Positions 13,501-26,666 of a DNA stretch of 64,000 nt are shown here, in pieces. Position 1 is the stretch's first letter, and each line of letters starts with the position of its first letter. This DNA is from Physcomitrium patens (lineage: Eukaryota; Streptophyta; Bryopsida; Funariales; Funariaceae). The stretch lies in NCBI RefSeq assembly GCF_000002425.4, contig NC_037260.1, positions 9,597,414 to 9,661,413 on the forward strand. Direction: 5' to 3'. The translations under genes were made by a program, and so were the position numbers. Below the pieces are notes generated by a model. It made no database searches and was not told the DNA's origin. It was given only the letters and a program-made list of their open reading frames with translations.

Positions 13501-14400
13501 GTATGTCACATCTACAACTTTGTTAAGGAATGTTCTCAAAGACGAGACACGAATCACGACCTTCAAAAAATATTTCGAGCAGATGAGGCTTTACAAAAAA
13601 GATCAGTCTAACCAGAACCAATAACATTTTAACCCTAAACTGATTTCAGTCAGTGTTGCGATCAAATTCCAAGCTGCTCCGTTCAAATGTTCCAACTTTG
13701 AACACGAAGTATCAAGATAAACACGGGTAAATTACATTTGCACGGCTTTATAATTCAAGCCACGAATGCTGACCGCGTGCGTTCCGTATCTCTCGGTGGA
13801 CAAAAAGTTCCAAGCCGTTAGTGATTAGAGCCTACTCCCCATTTTCATGCCTTGTGCCGCAATGCGACACTCCGCACCATCTGCGTTTTGGAACCCAGCT
13901 CTTCAATTCATTTTGGGTCGAATTCAGAATGCCACTCAACACCCAGAAACATCACCACATGACTTGTCGACCATGGCCTGAACTTCAACATCAGACACCG
14001 AACGAGACATCGTCCAGTTTGAGTCAGAGAAAGAAATTTCATCTCGAACCCTAAGCAAACAAAATCGGTTTGTCACAAACTTTCGCGGATTAACAACTCA
14101 TTTGCGCTGAGAGCAGGACAGCACATCACAGCAAGCTCAAGAACAAAACGCTCCACTCCCAATCACCTTGAAACCATGCACAATCGAGCCAAAAAAACGA
14201 CAGAAACACGAAGAAGAGTCTGCAAACCTTCTAACCTTCGTTGCAATCGTTTAACACTAAACCCTAGAATTCCTTAACGAAATGTTCAACTACTTTTGAG
14301 TCATACACCACATTCCTCAAATATACCCCAAATTCGTTGTGTTGCTAGAGTTTGACATTCCAAATGAAGATGCGAGTGTACAAAATTTGATGAAAAGATG
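7501..14400. other. about 7 kb with no recognisable gene
   Basis: I read both strands and found only short ORFs (up to about 146 codons) without domain motifs or consistent splice chains. Composition changes along the stretch: AT-rich to about 8900, then mixed with G-rich patches (8980-9010, 10720-10790, 11320-11540) and a more even, low-copy character from 11500 to 14300. The 11600-14200 part, with a balanced codon-like look, could belong to an untranslated transcript or a decayed gene, but nothing supports a product. Confidence 0.5.
11491..11524 (+). repeat. short GGGTA tandem, G-rich
   Basis: The pentamer GGGTA is repeated three times, followed by variants (GAGTA, GGGGA). It resembles a telomere-like or G-quadruplex-forming array but differs from the plant TTTAGGG unit and is very short. 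Confidence 0.8.
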
Positions 14401-15287
14401 TGCAATAAAATTGTAATCACTATCCTTAAATGGTGTTGAGATTTAGAGATGGTTCAATTTTTACAAAAAGTGGTTTAAAAGTTTTTTGAGGATTTTTTGA
14501 TTTGGAGAATTGAAGGTGTTAATTATAAGTTTTGTCTCTAGAAGGTAGTATGAAGTGAATCTATTATATATATTAAATTATTAATTTATCCTTAAGCTTT
14601 GAAAGCTATAGCCTCTCGTTTTCTTCTCGAAGTCTAAAGATTTATTTAGAATGTTGTGTTGTACACACTATTGATGTTGTTAGAACTTGTGGATTTTAAA
14701 TTTGATTTTATGAAATGATCATGTTGGTCTTGGAGAAATGACATGTGTTATTTGGTCAAATGAAGTGTAGGATAAATTGGTTGTTTAGAATATCTTCAAA
14801 GTATTAAAAGTTGGCAAGTTGTTTTCAAAATATCTTTAAAGATTAGCAATTTGAATTTTAGTTATAAAATCTTGATCCTTTGTAATGGATGCATATTAGA
14901 TGGGATTTCATAATATTAGATAAAAGTAAAAAATAAAACAACAAAAAAATTAGAACAAAATTTTATAGATTAAATTGTACTATAAGTCTAAAGAAGGATC
15001 AATTCAAAAACAAATATTTTGGCTGTGATCAAATATATATATATATATATATATATGTTAAATAGACCTAGGCTTTTACTAAATTGATCTATCCATCCTA
15101 ACCATCATAAAAAAAACAAATGACCTCCACATTCATTTCTTTACTATTGGATCCAAGGTGAATGAAAACCAACCACATTCATCATGACTACCATATTCTA
15201 TATCATAGGTAGGTCGATTCAGTAAAAACATGGATCTATTTAGTAAAAAAATAGGTCTATTTAGTTTAAACTTGGGTCTATTTAACA

Positions 15288-15325
<38 letters not shown>

Positions 15326-16483
15326 GTTAAATTTGTTATATTTGTACATTCTTTAAACCTTTTACTTTTTATAAATTAAAAAAACTTATGTATTTGTATC
15401 TTAAATTAGAGAATAGTCTTTACAACAATGATGTGGAATAGTATTATTAATGATTATTTGTTTATTAGATAAAGAAACTTATCATAAATGTTGCATAAGT
15501 TTATAGGCATACAATTTAATATGAGTTTTAAACGAAAATATGTGCATATTATATAAAATAGTATAGAACTAAAATTACTTAAGTTCAATAAGTTTTTTTT
15601 ATTTGAAGATAAACAAATAAATTTTAATTAATTTTTAGTTTTTATTTTATTTTCTTTATTTTATTACCAAAAAATACAATAACATCAAAAAAGAATAAAA
15701 TAACAATCATATAATTCTAATCTGATATTCTTATGCAAAAATAAAAGTATCTACAAAACAAATGATTTTGAATTCAAAAAATATATTATACATATTAAAA
15801 TTTATTAAAAGAAAAAATTATGTCTAAATATATTATTTTTATTTTCTTTTAATTTAAAAAATCTATAAATTATAAAAAATAACTTCTTTAACATCATAAA
15901 GTTCTAAATGTGAAAATACCACAAATATGTAAAAAAATATTTTGTTGAATTAGCACAAAGTTTAATAAAAAGGTTATAGTTTAATTTAATTTTTATAAAA
16001 GAATTTTAAAGGTTCATATAATATTTTGAAGCATGTATTCAAAAAGTTAAAATAAAATAATAGAATAATACTATTCTTTCTTAATAAGAATTTTTCGTAT
16101 CTAATAAAATAAAAATAATTTTACTTACATCAAGACTATCAATATAATAAAAAATTGTATATAGTTATAGATGCTTTTTTATATGATATAAATATAATAA
16201 ATTATTTATTTATAAACTTACAAAATTTTAGAAATATTTAATCTTTTTTTAATGAAACTTGTCTATGAAAGATAAATATAAAATTTTGTTATAATTTTTT
16301 TCTTAAATGATAAAAAATAAAATAAAATAAAAATTAATTTTATTATTTTTATTTAATAATATTATTTTATATTTTCATTAGATAAAAAATAAAATAAAAA
16401 TAATTTATAATATAAAAATAATTTAATCTATTTTTATAAATTATATATGTATATATAAATATAAATATAAATATATATAAGGT
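14400..16483. other. very AT-rich intergenic DNA
   Basis: Almost only A and T, with two TA microsatellites (15033-15056 and 15290-15321) and a short repeated phrase between them built on 'aggtctatttagt' (15180-15290). No coding potential. It looks like heavily mutated repeat DNA flanking the gypsy element. Confidence 0.7.
15033..15321. repeat. two TA microsatellites bracketing a short imperfect repeat
   Basis: TA runs at about 15033-15056 and 15290-15321 bracket a segment in which a 'taggtctatttagt'-like phrase occurs several times (about 15214-15285). It carries no coding frame. Confidence 0.75.
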
Positions 16484-17028
16484 TGTTAAAGCCACACCTT
16501 AGTGAAGGACAAGAATTTAATGAAAGCAAATAAATAAGTGAAACTCTCTCAAAGAAATAGAAATAGAGAAGTATGTATATTAAAAAAAAAATTAAAATGG
16601 CTATCGTCAAAAGACAAAGAAACTAGAGACTCTTGAAATTAGACTAAAAATAAGAAAGAAATTGACAAGAGTGAAGAAGACTTCAGTCTCGCCTCTATAA
16701 ATACTATCTATTTAGGATCTATGTAGCAATGTTCTATATGATCTTCAAAAACATGTTGACTTGGCATTGTATGTAATTTGACTTGCAAGGTAAGTTTTTT
16801 ATATGGATGCCACATACTTAGCTTATTTTGGAAGCTACCAATATATGTGGCATATGGATAGCTAGTTGATCAAGTTTCTAACTTATCAATCAACTACAAA
16901 CATATATAAAATCAAAATAGTGTCTAGGAAGCTTTTTCAAAAGGTATTATGAAATTAATCGACTTTTTCATAATTCTATTTCTTTATATTACCTAGATAA
17001 TAATTACATTAGATATTTATCCATGACA
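16484..17028 (-). repeat. 3' LTR of the gypsy element
   Basis: In element orientation it begins TGTCATGG at 17028, directly after a purine-rich tract (AGAAAGGGATATAA), and ends TTTAACA at 16484, the TG...CA form expected of LTRs. Its interior matches the LTR at 63285-63860 on the opposite strand over several hundred bases, for example around the 'cttcttcactcttgtcaa' segment. Its last part also matches the truncated 5' LTR at 22295-22425. Confidence 0.85.
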
Positions 17029-17702
17029 TTATATCCCTTTCTAGGGATAAGTTTCATGAGAAGTGGTGATCATATGTTGAAAAAGTCTAAGATGCGGTGA
17101 ATTATATTTGCCACATACTCTAATCTTTGTTTCCTTTAAAGGTAATTGATAGGTCCTCTCAACTATTAGTAATATCACATTCTAGGGTGAGAAGACCATC
17201 CTATAATTTGGTCATTGTTGAAACCTTCATAACTTCTTTCAAACAAAACATTTGTAATACTATCAAGAGTTGTCACTACCTCCAATAAAATCACCAAACA
17301 TTGAAAATCTTTTCCTAGGCTATATTACCAAATGCTTTGTATCTTGCCATCTTTTTGAGTATGAACATGTCATTCTTGAAGGTCTTCATTCTTATTACAT
17401 CATCTTGAAGGCTATAGTAATTGCAATGTCTTATCCGATAAGTTAACAAATAATGACTCTTGAGTTGAATCCGCCAATTGTTGATTCTCCATCTCTTTAA
17501 TGCCACAATTATACGCAAACTACAAACAAGAATAGAAGGTAGAATGAAATCTTTCTTGAATTTTATTTTTTTTATGGCAAAGGTTTACTATCCTTTATCT
17601 TTATTTTGATGGATGTTATTGATAAAAAGTCTCCACTATCATTGCTATATTTGCAAGTTTTTTTTTTGCCTCCAATATATATTCATTAATATCATTTCTG
17701 CA

Positions 17703-18008
17703 TTAATGGACAAGATATTCTAACTTATTTTGGCATTGCCTTGAATCTAGAACTTCTTCTACTTGAAATTCTTTATTATTGTTTAGTTTTATGGGAAGAG
17801 GTGGAACTTGTTTTCTTCTTGGTATGTTCTTAGTCTTGTATGATTCAAGAAGAATAATGTGGAATATAAGATGGATTTTCATTGACTCTAGTAGATGTAA
17901 TCGATAAGCTGTTAGATTGATTTGTTCACAAACAGGAAAAGATCTAAATCTGCGATAGTCTAACATGTCACAAGGACAAGTAGTCTTGATATAATGACAA
18001 AGTAGCAA
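17703..18008 (-). pseudogene. gypsy integrase C-terminus with chromodomain fragment
   Basis: The 101-codon open segment contains the MKIHLIFHIILLE stretch, matching the 'IHPVFHVSLLE' region at the end of gypsy integrases, followed by a PP.P linker and EVLDSRQCQNKLEYLVH, the start of a chromodomain. Chromodomains of chromoviruses bind histone marks and steer integration. The frame ends before the rest of the chromodomain, so this is a fragment of a decayed polyprotein. Confidence 0.85.
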
Positions 18009-18344
18009 TACCTTGTCACCTATATTTAATTATATTTTTTCCTTTAAAAAGGCATTCAAGTTGATCTTTTCTTGTTTTTGAGCTTCCTGTAATTGCACCT
18101 TTATTGTTGCATGTAGCTTTGATAAATGATTTATCAAATCTTTTGCTATAAGATTATCAACTTTTGAAAAGTCAAAAGTATCAAGTCATGGATGATAACC
18201 ATAATTGGCAAAGAAAGATATTTGTTGCATAGAAGAATACATCATAATATTATAAGCAAATTCTATCAATGACAAGAAGGTTTTTCAATTATTTTATTGA
18301 TAATTAATGATACATCTTAAGTATTACTTCAAAACTTGGGTTAC

Positions 18345-18348
<4 letters not shown>

Positions 18349-18388
<40 letters not shown>
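18349..18388. repeat. poly-T homopolymer, 40 nt
   Basis: An uninterrupted T run on the + strand inside the pol region of the gypsy element. Seen in element sense it is poly-A. It may mark a secondary insertion or simple expansion. Confidence 0.9.
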
Positions 18389-18390
<2 letters not shown>

Positions 18391-18473
18391 CTAATTTGAG
18401 GATGAAAGGTCAAAGAAAGTTTTATGTCTACTTTTAGAATCTTAAAAAATATTTTCTAAAATTTTAATACAAA

Positions 18474-18659
18474 TTAAGTCATCCTATCCAATATAATATC
18501 TTTTGGCAATTTATGAGACCAATAGATATTGTCATGGAAAAGCTTGGCAGTTTCTTCACCTATGATAGATTTAGTGCATGGTATAAAATGTGCCATTTTG
18601 GTAAAATGATCTACTATCACAAATATAAAATTACACAAATCTGAGACTGAAAGATCCAT
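18474..18659 (-). pseudogene. gypsy integrase core fragment
   Basis: The segment contains VIVDHFTKMAHFIPC, matching the highly conserved 'VVVDRLTKMAHFIPC' integrase core around the first catalytic Asp, followed by EETAKLFHDNIYWSHKLPKD and a final DRMT where SDRGT is expected. It ends at a stop, showing decay. The neighbouring 40-T run separates it from the C-terminal fragment. Confidence 0.88.
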
Positions 18660-19539
18660 AATAAAATCTATAGAAATAAAAGACCATGATTGTTATGGAA
18701 TAGATAATGTCTCAAGAAGTCCACAAGGTTAATGACAAGGAGTTTTTGACCTTGAACAAATATCACATGATTTAACAAAGACTTTTATAACCTTTCATAT
18801 TTGCAACCATCAAAAATCTCTAAATATTAGCTCCAAAGACTTATTATATTCAAAATATCATATCATTGGAAAGTCATCTTAAGTTTGGAGAACACATAAA
18901 TGTGCTTCTCTTTTTGGAACATATAGATATCCTTCGAAATAAAGTACGTTGTTCTTGAACTTCAACTTAGAAATATCACAAGACTTAAAACAAGTATTCT
19001 TGATATCATGAACAAGAGAATCAAACGACATACTTAATTATTTTTTTTTAAAAAAAGTTGAATCAATAGTCGATATTGATTTCATTGCTTAAAGATATAT
19101 ATATTTTTTTGCTTCAATAAAATTATTCATTATTTATCAAAAATTACATCTCATTTTTTGGTGTAAGATAAGATCATCTACAAAAGACATTGGACAAACT
19201 TTGTTGTTTTTTTGGCTGATAATTTTTATTGAATGTGAATCTTGACAAAGACATACTTCAATAAGCCTGGCAACGATTCAAAATCTGTGATGACATGAAA
19301 TACTTGAGGTTCTTGTAATCTATATATATGGTGACTCGATTGAAAGCGCCTTTTAGATAATAATGCCATTCTTGAAAAAAAATCTATAATTCCAAGTTCT
19401 TTCTCATAGATTTAATAATTAATCTCAATTGTTGGAAATTTCTTAGTATAAAAAGCTATTCGGTAGAGCTTGTCATCTTCTCCTATTTGTGACAAAACAA
19501 CACCTATAGCTAAATCTGATGCTATATTTTCATAAAAAA

Positions 19540-20330
19540 TACCTTTGGAAAATCAATGTGATATAAGCTTGGTACAAAAATAAATGCTAACTTCAAGGCC
19601 TCAAAAGATGCTTCAAGTTCTTTATTCCAATCAAGTTTGGCTATGGATGTAAGATGTGTAAAAAGAGTCACAACTTGAATTTTGTTTTTAATAAAAATTT
19701 GATAGGAATAGCCAAAGTTTAAAAAGAATTATACATCTTTTATTATTTTTAGAATCTTCTAATCTATAATAGTTTGAACCTTCTTTGGATCCATCATAAG
19801 TCTTTTATTAGAAATTATATATCTAAAAAAGTTAATTTGAGTAATGTGGAATACATACTTTTTCAACTTGATGTACAATCTCTCATCTTTAATTTTTGTA
19901 ACACACAACAAATATGAACTTCATACTCTTTTGTGTTCTTAGAATAGATTAAAATATCTTCTAAATAATTAAAAATAAAATCATCTAAAAACTCACAAAA
20001 AATATCATTTATAAAATGTTAAAAAGTAGTTGATATATTTGTGAGTCTAAAAGGTATGACATTATATTCAAAGTGCCCATACCTTGTTCAATATGCACTC
20101 TTCCATTCATCTCCTTCTTTAATGCGGATCAAATTATACACTCCTTATAGATCTATTTCTGTATAGATCTTAGCTTGATTTAATTGATCAAAAGTATTAA
20201 GGATAAGGGATATCTATTTTTAATATTAATCTTATTGAATTGTCGATAATCTGTCTACATTTATAATAATCTATCTTTTTTCTTCACTAATAAAATAGGA
20301 GATCCATCATGAGATTTGAAATAGCATATG
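19540..20330 (-). pseudogene. gypsy reverse transcriptase and RNase H remnant
   Basis: Conceptual minus-strand reading shows, in order, fragments like LNQAKIYTEIDL and VYNLIRIKEGDEWK, YGHFEYNVIPFRLTN, then NYLEDILIYSKN (the catalytic YLDD box with the first Asp as Glu), a RLYIKLKKYVF segment, and an RNase H start KELEASFEALKLAF. These are the ordered motifs of a gypsy RT. Several in-frame stops interrupt them. Confidence 0.85.
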
Positions 20331-20707
20331 AAATTCTTGATCAAGTTCTTGTCAATGTACTTCTTGAATTCAATCAACTCATTTTGTGATAAATTATAGA
20401 TTAGACCAAATAATGGCTAACTTCTCTCTTTTAAGTCGATTGAGCAATCATATGAATGATGCTCCAAAAAAATACCTACATTCTTTTTTTCAAAAATATC
20501 TTAAAAATCTTGATACTAACTTAGAATGCCACTTAAAGTCTTTTCATAATTAAAAATAGGTATAGAATAAATAACAAAAGGTGATCCTTCTTTTAAAGCA
20601 TGCAACAAAGCTTTTATGTTTACGAGTATGGATTTGGCTATATTAGACTCATGGCTTTTTATAAAATTCTTAATAATACTTTGAAGAAAGTTAAGTTTAT
20701 GAGAAAT

Positions 20708-21082
20708 TCAATCTATAAGAGGATTATACTTTTCTAGCCATGATAAACCTAAAATGACTGGATTAGAAGGATTTTTAATCATATTAAAAATTATGCAACT
20801 ACTATGACCATTTATTGCTATATCTATAGGAAGTATTTTATAAATAATATATTTAGAAGATAATGGATGGCCATCTATGACTTCTAAATGTACAAGTTTA
20901 GTTTTTAGTACTAATAGTATTCTATGGCTTTTAACAAACTCTTCATGAAAGAAACAAGCTAAGGCGCCTGAATTTATTAAGAGAGAGATTTTGTGATTAT
21001 TAGATCCTAAATTTATATCTATTATAAAACAAAGAGAGGATATTGAGGAGATAATATGATCTTTTTTTGTATAAGATTCCAA
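20708..21082 (-). pseudogene. gypsy aspartic protease with mutated active site
   Basis: A 124-codon open segment holding a retropepsin: LLINSGALACFF where LIDSGASACF is expected, then HLEVIDGHPLSSKY, the INGHSSCIIFNMIKNPSNP segment and GLSWLEKYNPLID. This order is typical of the protease-to-RT linker of chromoviruses. The catalytic Asp is replaced by Asn (AAT for GAT), consistent with loss of activity. Confidence 0.88.
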
Positions 21083-22278
21083 TTACACAGCTCCTATTGT
21101 AACTAGACAAATTTGTTTTTCAATATTTTTTATCTTTGACTATCATATTCTTCATTTTCTAGTTGCATCATTTCTTACGACAATATTAGGTAATGTACTT
21201 AGCTTCTTTATAATATAAATACAATATTTTTTTATGATAAAAAAAAAAATCTTGTTTAATAAGATGTTTAAAACATATTGCTTCAATTTGCATGTCTTCT
21301 ACATCAATATATTTAGATTGAGAAATTGTCAATATCATCACTGAATTGTAATAGCATAGAGGTTCTTTAGTACAATTCTTAAATTAAAACTCAAAAAATC
21401 AATTGTTATACTTCACAACAAAGTCAATTGCTTGATTCAATGTTTGAGGATCAAGTAAGTTGAGCATCAATTTCTTTACCTCATATTGTAATCTATAGAA
21501 AAATTGACTTATAAGGGCAGTATCATCTTACTTAACATCAATCACTAGTTGTCAAAATTATGAAGCATATAATATCATTAATTGATTACTTTATCGCAAG
21601 ATACAGATCTTTTTATTTGCAATACGAATTGCATTATGTTTTTTATATGTAGATTAGAACTCTACCAAAAAATTCTCCAAATTATCTAATATTAGATCTT
21701 GTCATTCAAAAAAAGATAAAAACCATAATAATGTTGAACTTGAAAGAAGTGTATCAATGAATCTAACTTGTAATCTCGGGATTAGATAGCTTTGAGGTTG
21801 AATTTCAATCATAAATTATAATTGGTTGATAAATCTTCAAAACTTAGATCTTCTGCTATCAAACTTCTCAAATAAGATAACTTTAGGTTTTCTAATACTA
21901 GAAGAGTGTTTTACTATAAGAAAAAGGATGTGATTTGGTGTAGATACTGAAGCTGCTCCAATCATATCTATATCTCTATTTCTTGCTATTTTTATTATTT
22001 TTAGTAGTGATAAAATGAGCTGATGTATCGCAAGCATCAACTCTCTCAATTGCTCTTATATTTGTGCCATTGCACTTTTCATTTCTAAAAGCTCTACCAT
22101 GATAACACTTAGAAGTAAAAAAATATCTAATATTATTCAAGACAAGCAAAAAAGAAGACTTGAGAATAAAAAAATACTAAAAATAATATTAATTTAGAAC
22201 ATAATAATCTAGACTTCTAATACACTTATGTCTTATCAAGAAAAAGAAATAATCTATTCTTAATCAAGAGAAGACAAA

Positions 22279-22290
22279 GCTCTAATACTA
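22279..22290 (-). other. primer-binding site of the gypsy element (initiator tRNA-Met type)
   Basis: Reading the minus strand, TAGTATTAGAGC matches the initiator-Met primer site TGGTATCAGAGC at 10 of 12 positions and lies four bases inside the 5' LTR end. The same position in the 63 kb copy reads CAATATCAGAGC. Confidence 0.75.
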
Positions 22291-22294
22291 TAAG

Positions 22295-22425
22295 TGCACT
22301 CTTGTCAATCTATCAAAGAGAAAAATTTGATGACAACAAATAAACAAGTGAGACTCTCTCAAAGAAATAGAAATAGAAAAACAAGTATACTAAAAAGAAA
22401 AATGAAATGGCTATTGCCAAAAGAT
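22295..22425 (-). repeat. truncated 5' LTR of the gypsy element
   Basis: About 130 bp match the R/U5-like end of the 3' LTR (for example the 'agaaatagaaatag' phrase shared with 16543-16566). The similarity stops near 22425 and the sequence beyond is unrelated, so most of this LTR is missing or diverged beyond recognition. Confidence 0.7.
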
Positions 22426-23687
22426 AATTTGAAGAAAATAAAATGTTGGATCAAGAGATATGAAATTCTAAAGTTTAAGGAGAAAAAAAAACCTTTGTAA
22501 GAAAAAAAATGCTTTAAAAGGATTTGGCTATAATTTGAATATTTTAAGCAAAAGAAAGGGATTTTTGGAAGCCAAGAATTTGTATATATGTTAAAAATGG
22601 AGATATGGAGCTATGATAAAAATTTGAAGGATAATAACAAATTTCCAAATGCTTTAGAAAGCCTTATGTACAAACCTTCTTAAATATAAAATATTTTTAC
22701 TAGTAAAATATCTTTAATATTGTTGCATTTATTTTTTATCAATATTAAAAATAAATCACTTATTGAATTTTGGCTAGTAAATTAAAGCTAAATTCTCTAT
22801 AGCTAAGTACCTAGTATATTTCTAAATCATGAATCATTCCATATGACACCAATCTCCATAAAAGTTTTGAACAAATAAAATGACAATTGAATTATATAAT
22901 ATACCAATAAGATTATTGTGCATTATAAATAGTTGTAATAAAAATATAATAATATAATAGAATTAGCAATGATGACAAAAATATTAATTTTATATATAAA
23001 AAAGTACGTACTTAACTTTATGAAAAAATCCATTTGATTTATATTTTGAAATAATATTTTAAATGAAAATTTAAATTATTTTTTGTAACTTACTTAATAT
23101 TATAATTTATATTTTTATTTTTTATTGACTCAAATATTTATAAAAAATCATAAAATTATATATATATTTTAAATCAAGATAAAATAAATTATCTATATTT
23201 ATTTATAAATTGATATTGTATATAAAAAATTTCCATTCCAATTCAAAAAATTATATTTTGATTAAAGAGATATATGTATTAAAAATATTTTTGATATATT
23301 GTACAAATCAATCATCATTTTATTAATTTGAAAAAGTTTATGGAGGTGGAAACATAGGTTGGGATAGGAATGGAGTAGGATTGTATTGGAAACATGGAAC
23401 ATGGGCTAGAAATGGAATTGGAGACATGATACGAGTATAAAATGAATCATGAAGTGGCAAGGGTAGATGAGGCTTTTACAAAATTGAAAGGTTGCTATAA
23501 CATCTCTCTATAAGTTAATTATAAAAAAAATCTAAATATGAATTATACAACAAATGGCTATAAAATAATATCTATAGGTTGTCTTTTAAAAAAAAATAGA
23601 ATAACTTATACTTAAAATTATATATTTATTTTTAAAAAGTATTTCATATTATTTAAAAATTACTTAAATATAATCTTTAGGTTTATT

Positions 23688-23691
<4 letters not shown>

Positions 23692-23744
<53 letters not shown>

Positions 23745-23821
23745 TAAAATAAGTAAATTATAGGTTATTCAGAATTTTTATTTTTTATAGAAGTTAATGA
23801 AAGAGTGACATAAATAAAAAG

Positions 23822-23900
<79 letters not shown>
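23692..23900. repeat. paired TA microsatellites
   Basis: Two long TA arrays (about 23692-23745 and 23821-23900) separated by about 75 bases of unrelated AT-rich sequence. Confidence 0.95.
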
Positions 23901-23906
<6 letters not shown>

Positions 23907-25999
23907 GAATATTCCAATTTATTCTTATTTTTAAAAAATAAATAAAGATATTTTTAGATGTAGATTTTAATAATTATGAATTATATGCTTCAATTCTTTA
24001 TGCTCTAAATTTTTATGCTCTAATTATTAAAAAGAAATATAATTGCTATTTAGATATAAGAAATAATATATTTTAAAATTATTCTAAAAAGGTGATAATT
24101 AAATAAACAAAATAATTAATTTAGATTTAATTCAACTTAAATTTAATAAAAAATTGATATTATATTGTTTCTATATTAATTCTAATAATATATAAGTATA
24201 TATCTAATAATAAATTATAATAACTTATTTATCTAAATTTTTCTAATACAAATAGCTAAAATTTGATACATAAAAGTTTTTTAAGAATGGAAAAAAAAAT
24301 TGAACTTCATATTGCAAAGTGGCATCTATCTACAAAATATTAAGGTTTTGTATTTATGTTTATAGATGGGAGAAATATCATTATTTTGATTGAAATTTTA
24401 AATTAGTAGAAATTCAATCTGCAAGAGATACATCAATTTTCAATATATCATTTAAAAGAATTAATTAATCTTAGAATATTAAAATGCAGCCAACATTTTA
24501 GTTTTTTTAGCTTAATCTTTACTTTAAATTTTTTAAAATAAAATTCTCTAATTTAATATATTTAAATTAGAGCTTAATTACACAACCTTAAAATTATAGT
24601 TAAGATTTTAGTAAAATTAAATTAGTATGAGCAACTTAATACATAAATATTCTTTTTGTTGTCATTGAGTATATTTTAATATAATTAATTTTTATCAAAA
24701 TAATTATATGAAGTTATCAAATTATTGTTTTTAAATTATGAATTTTTTCTTATAAAAATTATTTTTATATTCTAAGTTTTAATATTTTTAGAATTTAATA
24801 TATTTTATTTATAAATTAAATATTTATTTTAGTTGCAATAAGTATTAATGGCTTTAATTTAGTTTTTTCTTAAGTGTCTTTGTTAAAAAATGTTAATAAA
24901 TTAATTTTTATATCAAATTAGAGAATAAATTAGTAGGTTTCTTAATATATATATTTATATATATAATTTACGATTAATTAATTTTAATAGGTATGTTTTC
25001 AAAGATATATTTATTTATTATTTGATTTATTAAAATATCATATGAACAAAAGAAAAAAAGTGACATTAAAAAAGGGTGAAAAACTATAATAAAATTTTTT
25101 ATTGTGGATTTTTTATTTTTTAAATATAGTTTTTATATCATAAATAAAATTTAAGTAAATTTAGATCTATAGAAATTTAATTATAAATTAATATTTTAAA
25201 ATCCTATAATATATATATTTTAAATATTAAAGTATTTTTTAAATATAGTTTAAAAATAATAAATATGTTTTATATATCTTAGTTGAATAGCTTTAAATTA
25301 TTTTTTTGTAGTAAAAAATGGCTTTTTTATTGAATGGATGGCAAACTATCATTGTAGTAGCAAAAACTATGGTAGCATGTGGTGACATACAATAGATGGC
25401 CAATTGTGGTGGCATTTGGAACATGCTAGTTTATTGTCTAGGATTGTTTGACATATCTCAAATATATTATGGTACTTGTTTTATTTTAAAATATTCTTAA
25501 AAAAAATTACAAAAATAGAATTAGATTTCTTAAATTTTATTTTTTTTATAGTTTTTTTTTGTTTTTTTTTTTATTTTTTACAACAATCACAAAATGTATT
25601 TGAAACAGAGTACAAAACATATCTATTCACATTTTCTAATGCTTAACAAACAATATATAAGAATCATTGATAGTTTCTCTGTGAAGGTTACAAGCATTAA
25701 CTGAAGCATAAAGCTTTATTGTTGTTTTTCTTAATTTAACTATTCCATAAAAGAATCATGAGGCTGGGTCCACTGGTTTAATAAACATGGCTTTTAAAAA
25801 GCAGCTAAGATTTTATACGCAGCTCATAAATGATTTTATTTCAACTCATCCGTATTTTATTGAGATAGTTAATTTAGAAAAATTATGTAATTTTATGGAA
25901 ATAATTTTCTTTTTTCTTTTTTCTTTTTTTGTGATTTTGAATCTTATTTGATACAATGAACAATTATATATATTTTAAAGTCTCATAAAATGGTTTTAA

Positions 26000-26026
26000 A
26001 ATAATAATAATAATAATAATAATAAT

Positions 26027-26077
<51 letters not shown>
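26000..26077. repeat. compound microsatellite AAT-TC-TA
   Basis: Three adjoining arrays: AAT repeats, then TC repeats, then TA repeats, without spacer. Confidence 0.95.
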
Positions 26078-26079
<2 letters not shown>

Positions 26080-26156
26080 ACTAAGGATACAAATGAAAAA
26101 AATATAATCTAAAAAAATAAAATTTACAACATGATTTTAAAAACAAAAGATTTATT

Positions 26157-26203
<47 letters not shown>

Positions 26204-26628
26204 TGTAAATGTTTTTTAATTTTTTAATTTTAAGCCTATATAACAATTATAAATTTTTGACTTTATAAAAAAATTGACTGGCTTTTTGAATATTATTGCA
26301 TTTCATAAATTTCTCACATTTTAGTTCATTTTCCATGAATTTTTACAAATAACTTGTTAACTTTGATAAAGTTTCTTGGTCATTCAAAAAAACGTTTAGA
26401 CTTAATTAGCACGGAATAAGATGTAAATATTATTATTCTTTTCAATATTACTAAATTTATTAGTATTCTGAAATTACTAAGAAATTGTGTTAGTAGCCAA
26501 GATTTAAAAGTCCAGTGCAAGCAAAATCAATTATTTCGAAAAGTTGTTAGTTGGTTTATTTATTTGTTAATGTCAATATGTTAGATGGTTTATTCATTTA
26601 TTATCATATCTGTAAAAATGATTGGATG

Positions 26629-26666
<38 letters not shown>

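Larger units (their letters stand above)
16484..22425 (-). mobile_element. degenerate Ty3/gypsy chromovirus (LTR retrotransposon)
   Basis: Read on the minus strand the order is: truncated 5' LTR (22425-22295), primer-binding site (22290-22279), a gag-like region, protease (21082-20708), reverse transcriptase (about 20330-19930), RNase H (about 19700-19540), integrase (about 18660-18470), an integrase C-terminal segment ending in a chromodomain start (18008-17703), a polypurine tract and the 3' LTR (17028-16484). Coding frames are broken by many stops and frameshifts. The protease motif reads NSGA instead of DSGA and the RT motif reads YLED instead of YLDD, so the copy is dead. A 40-T homopolymer interrupts the pol region at 18349-18388. 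A second copy of the same family begins at 63285. Confidence 0.9.
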
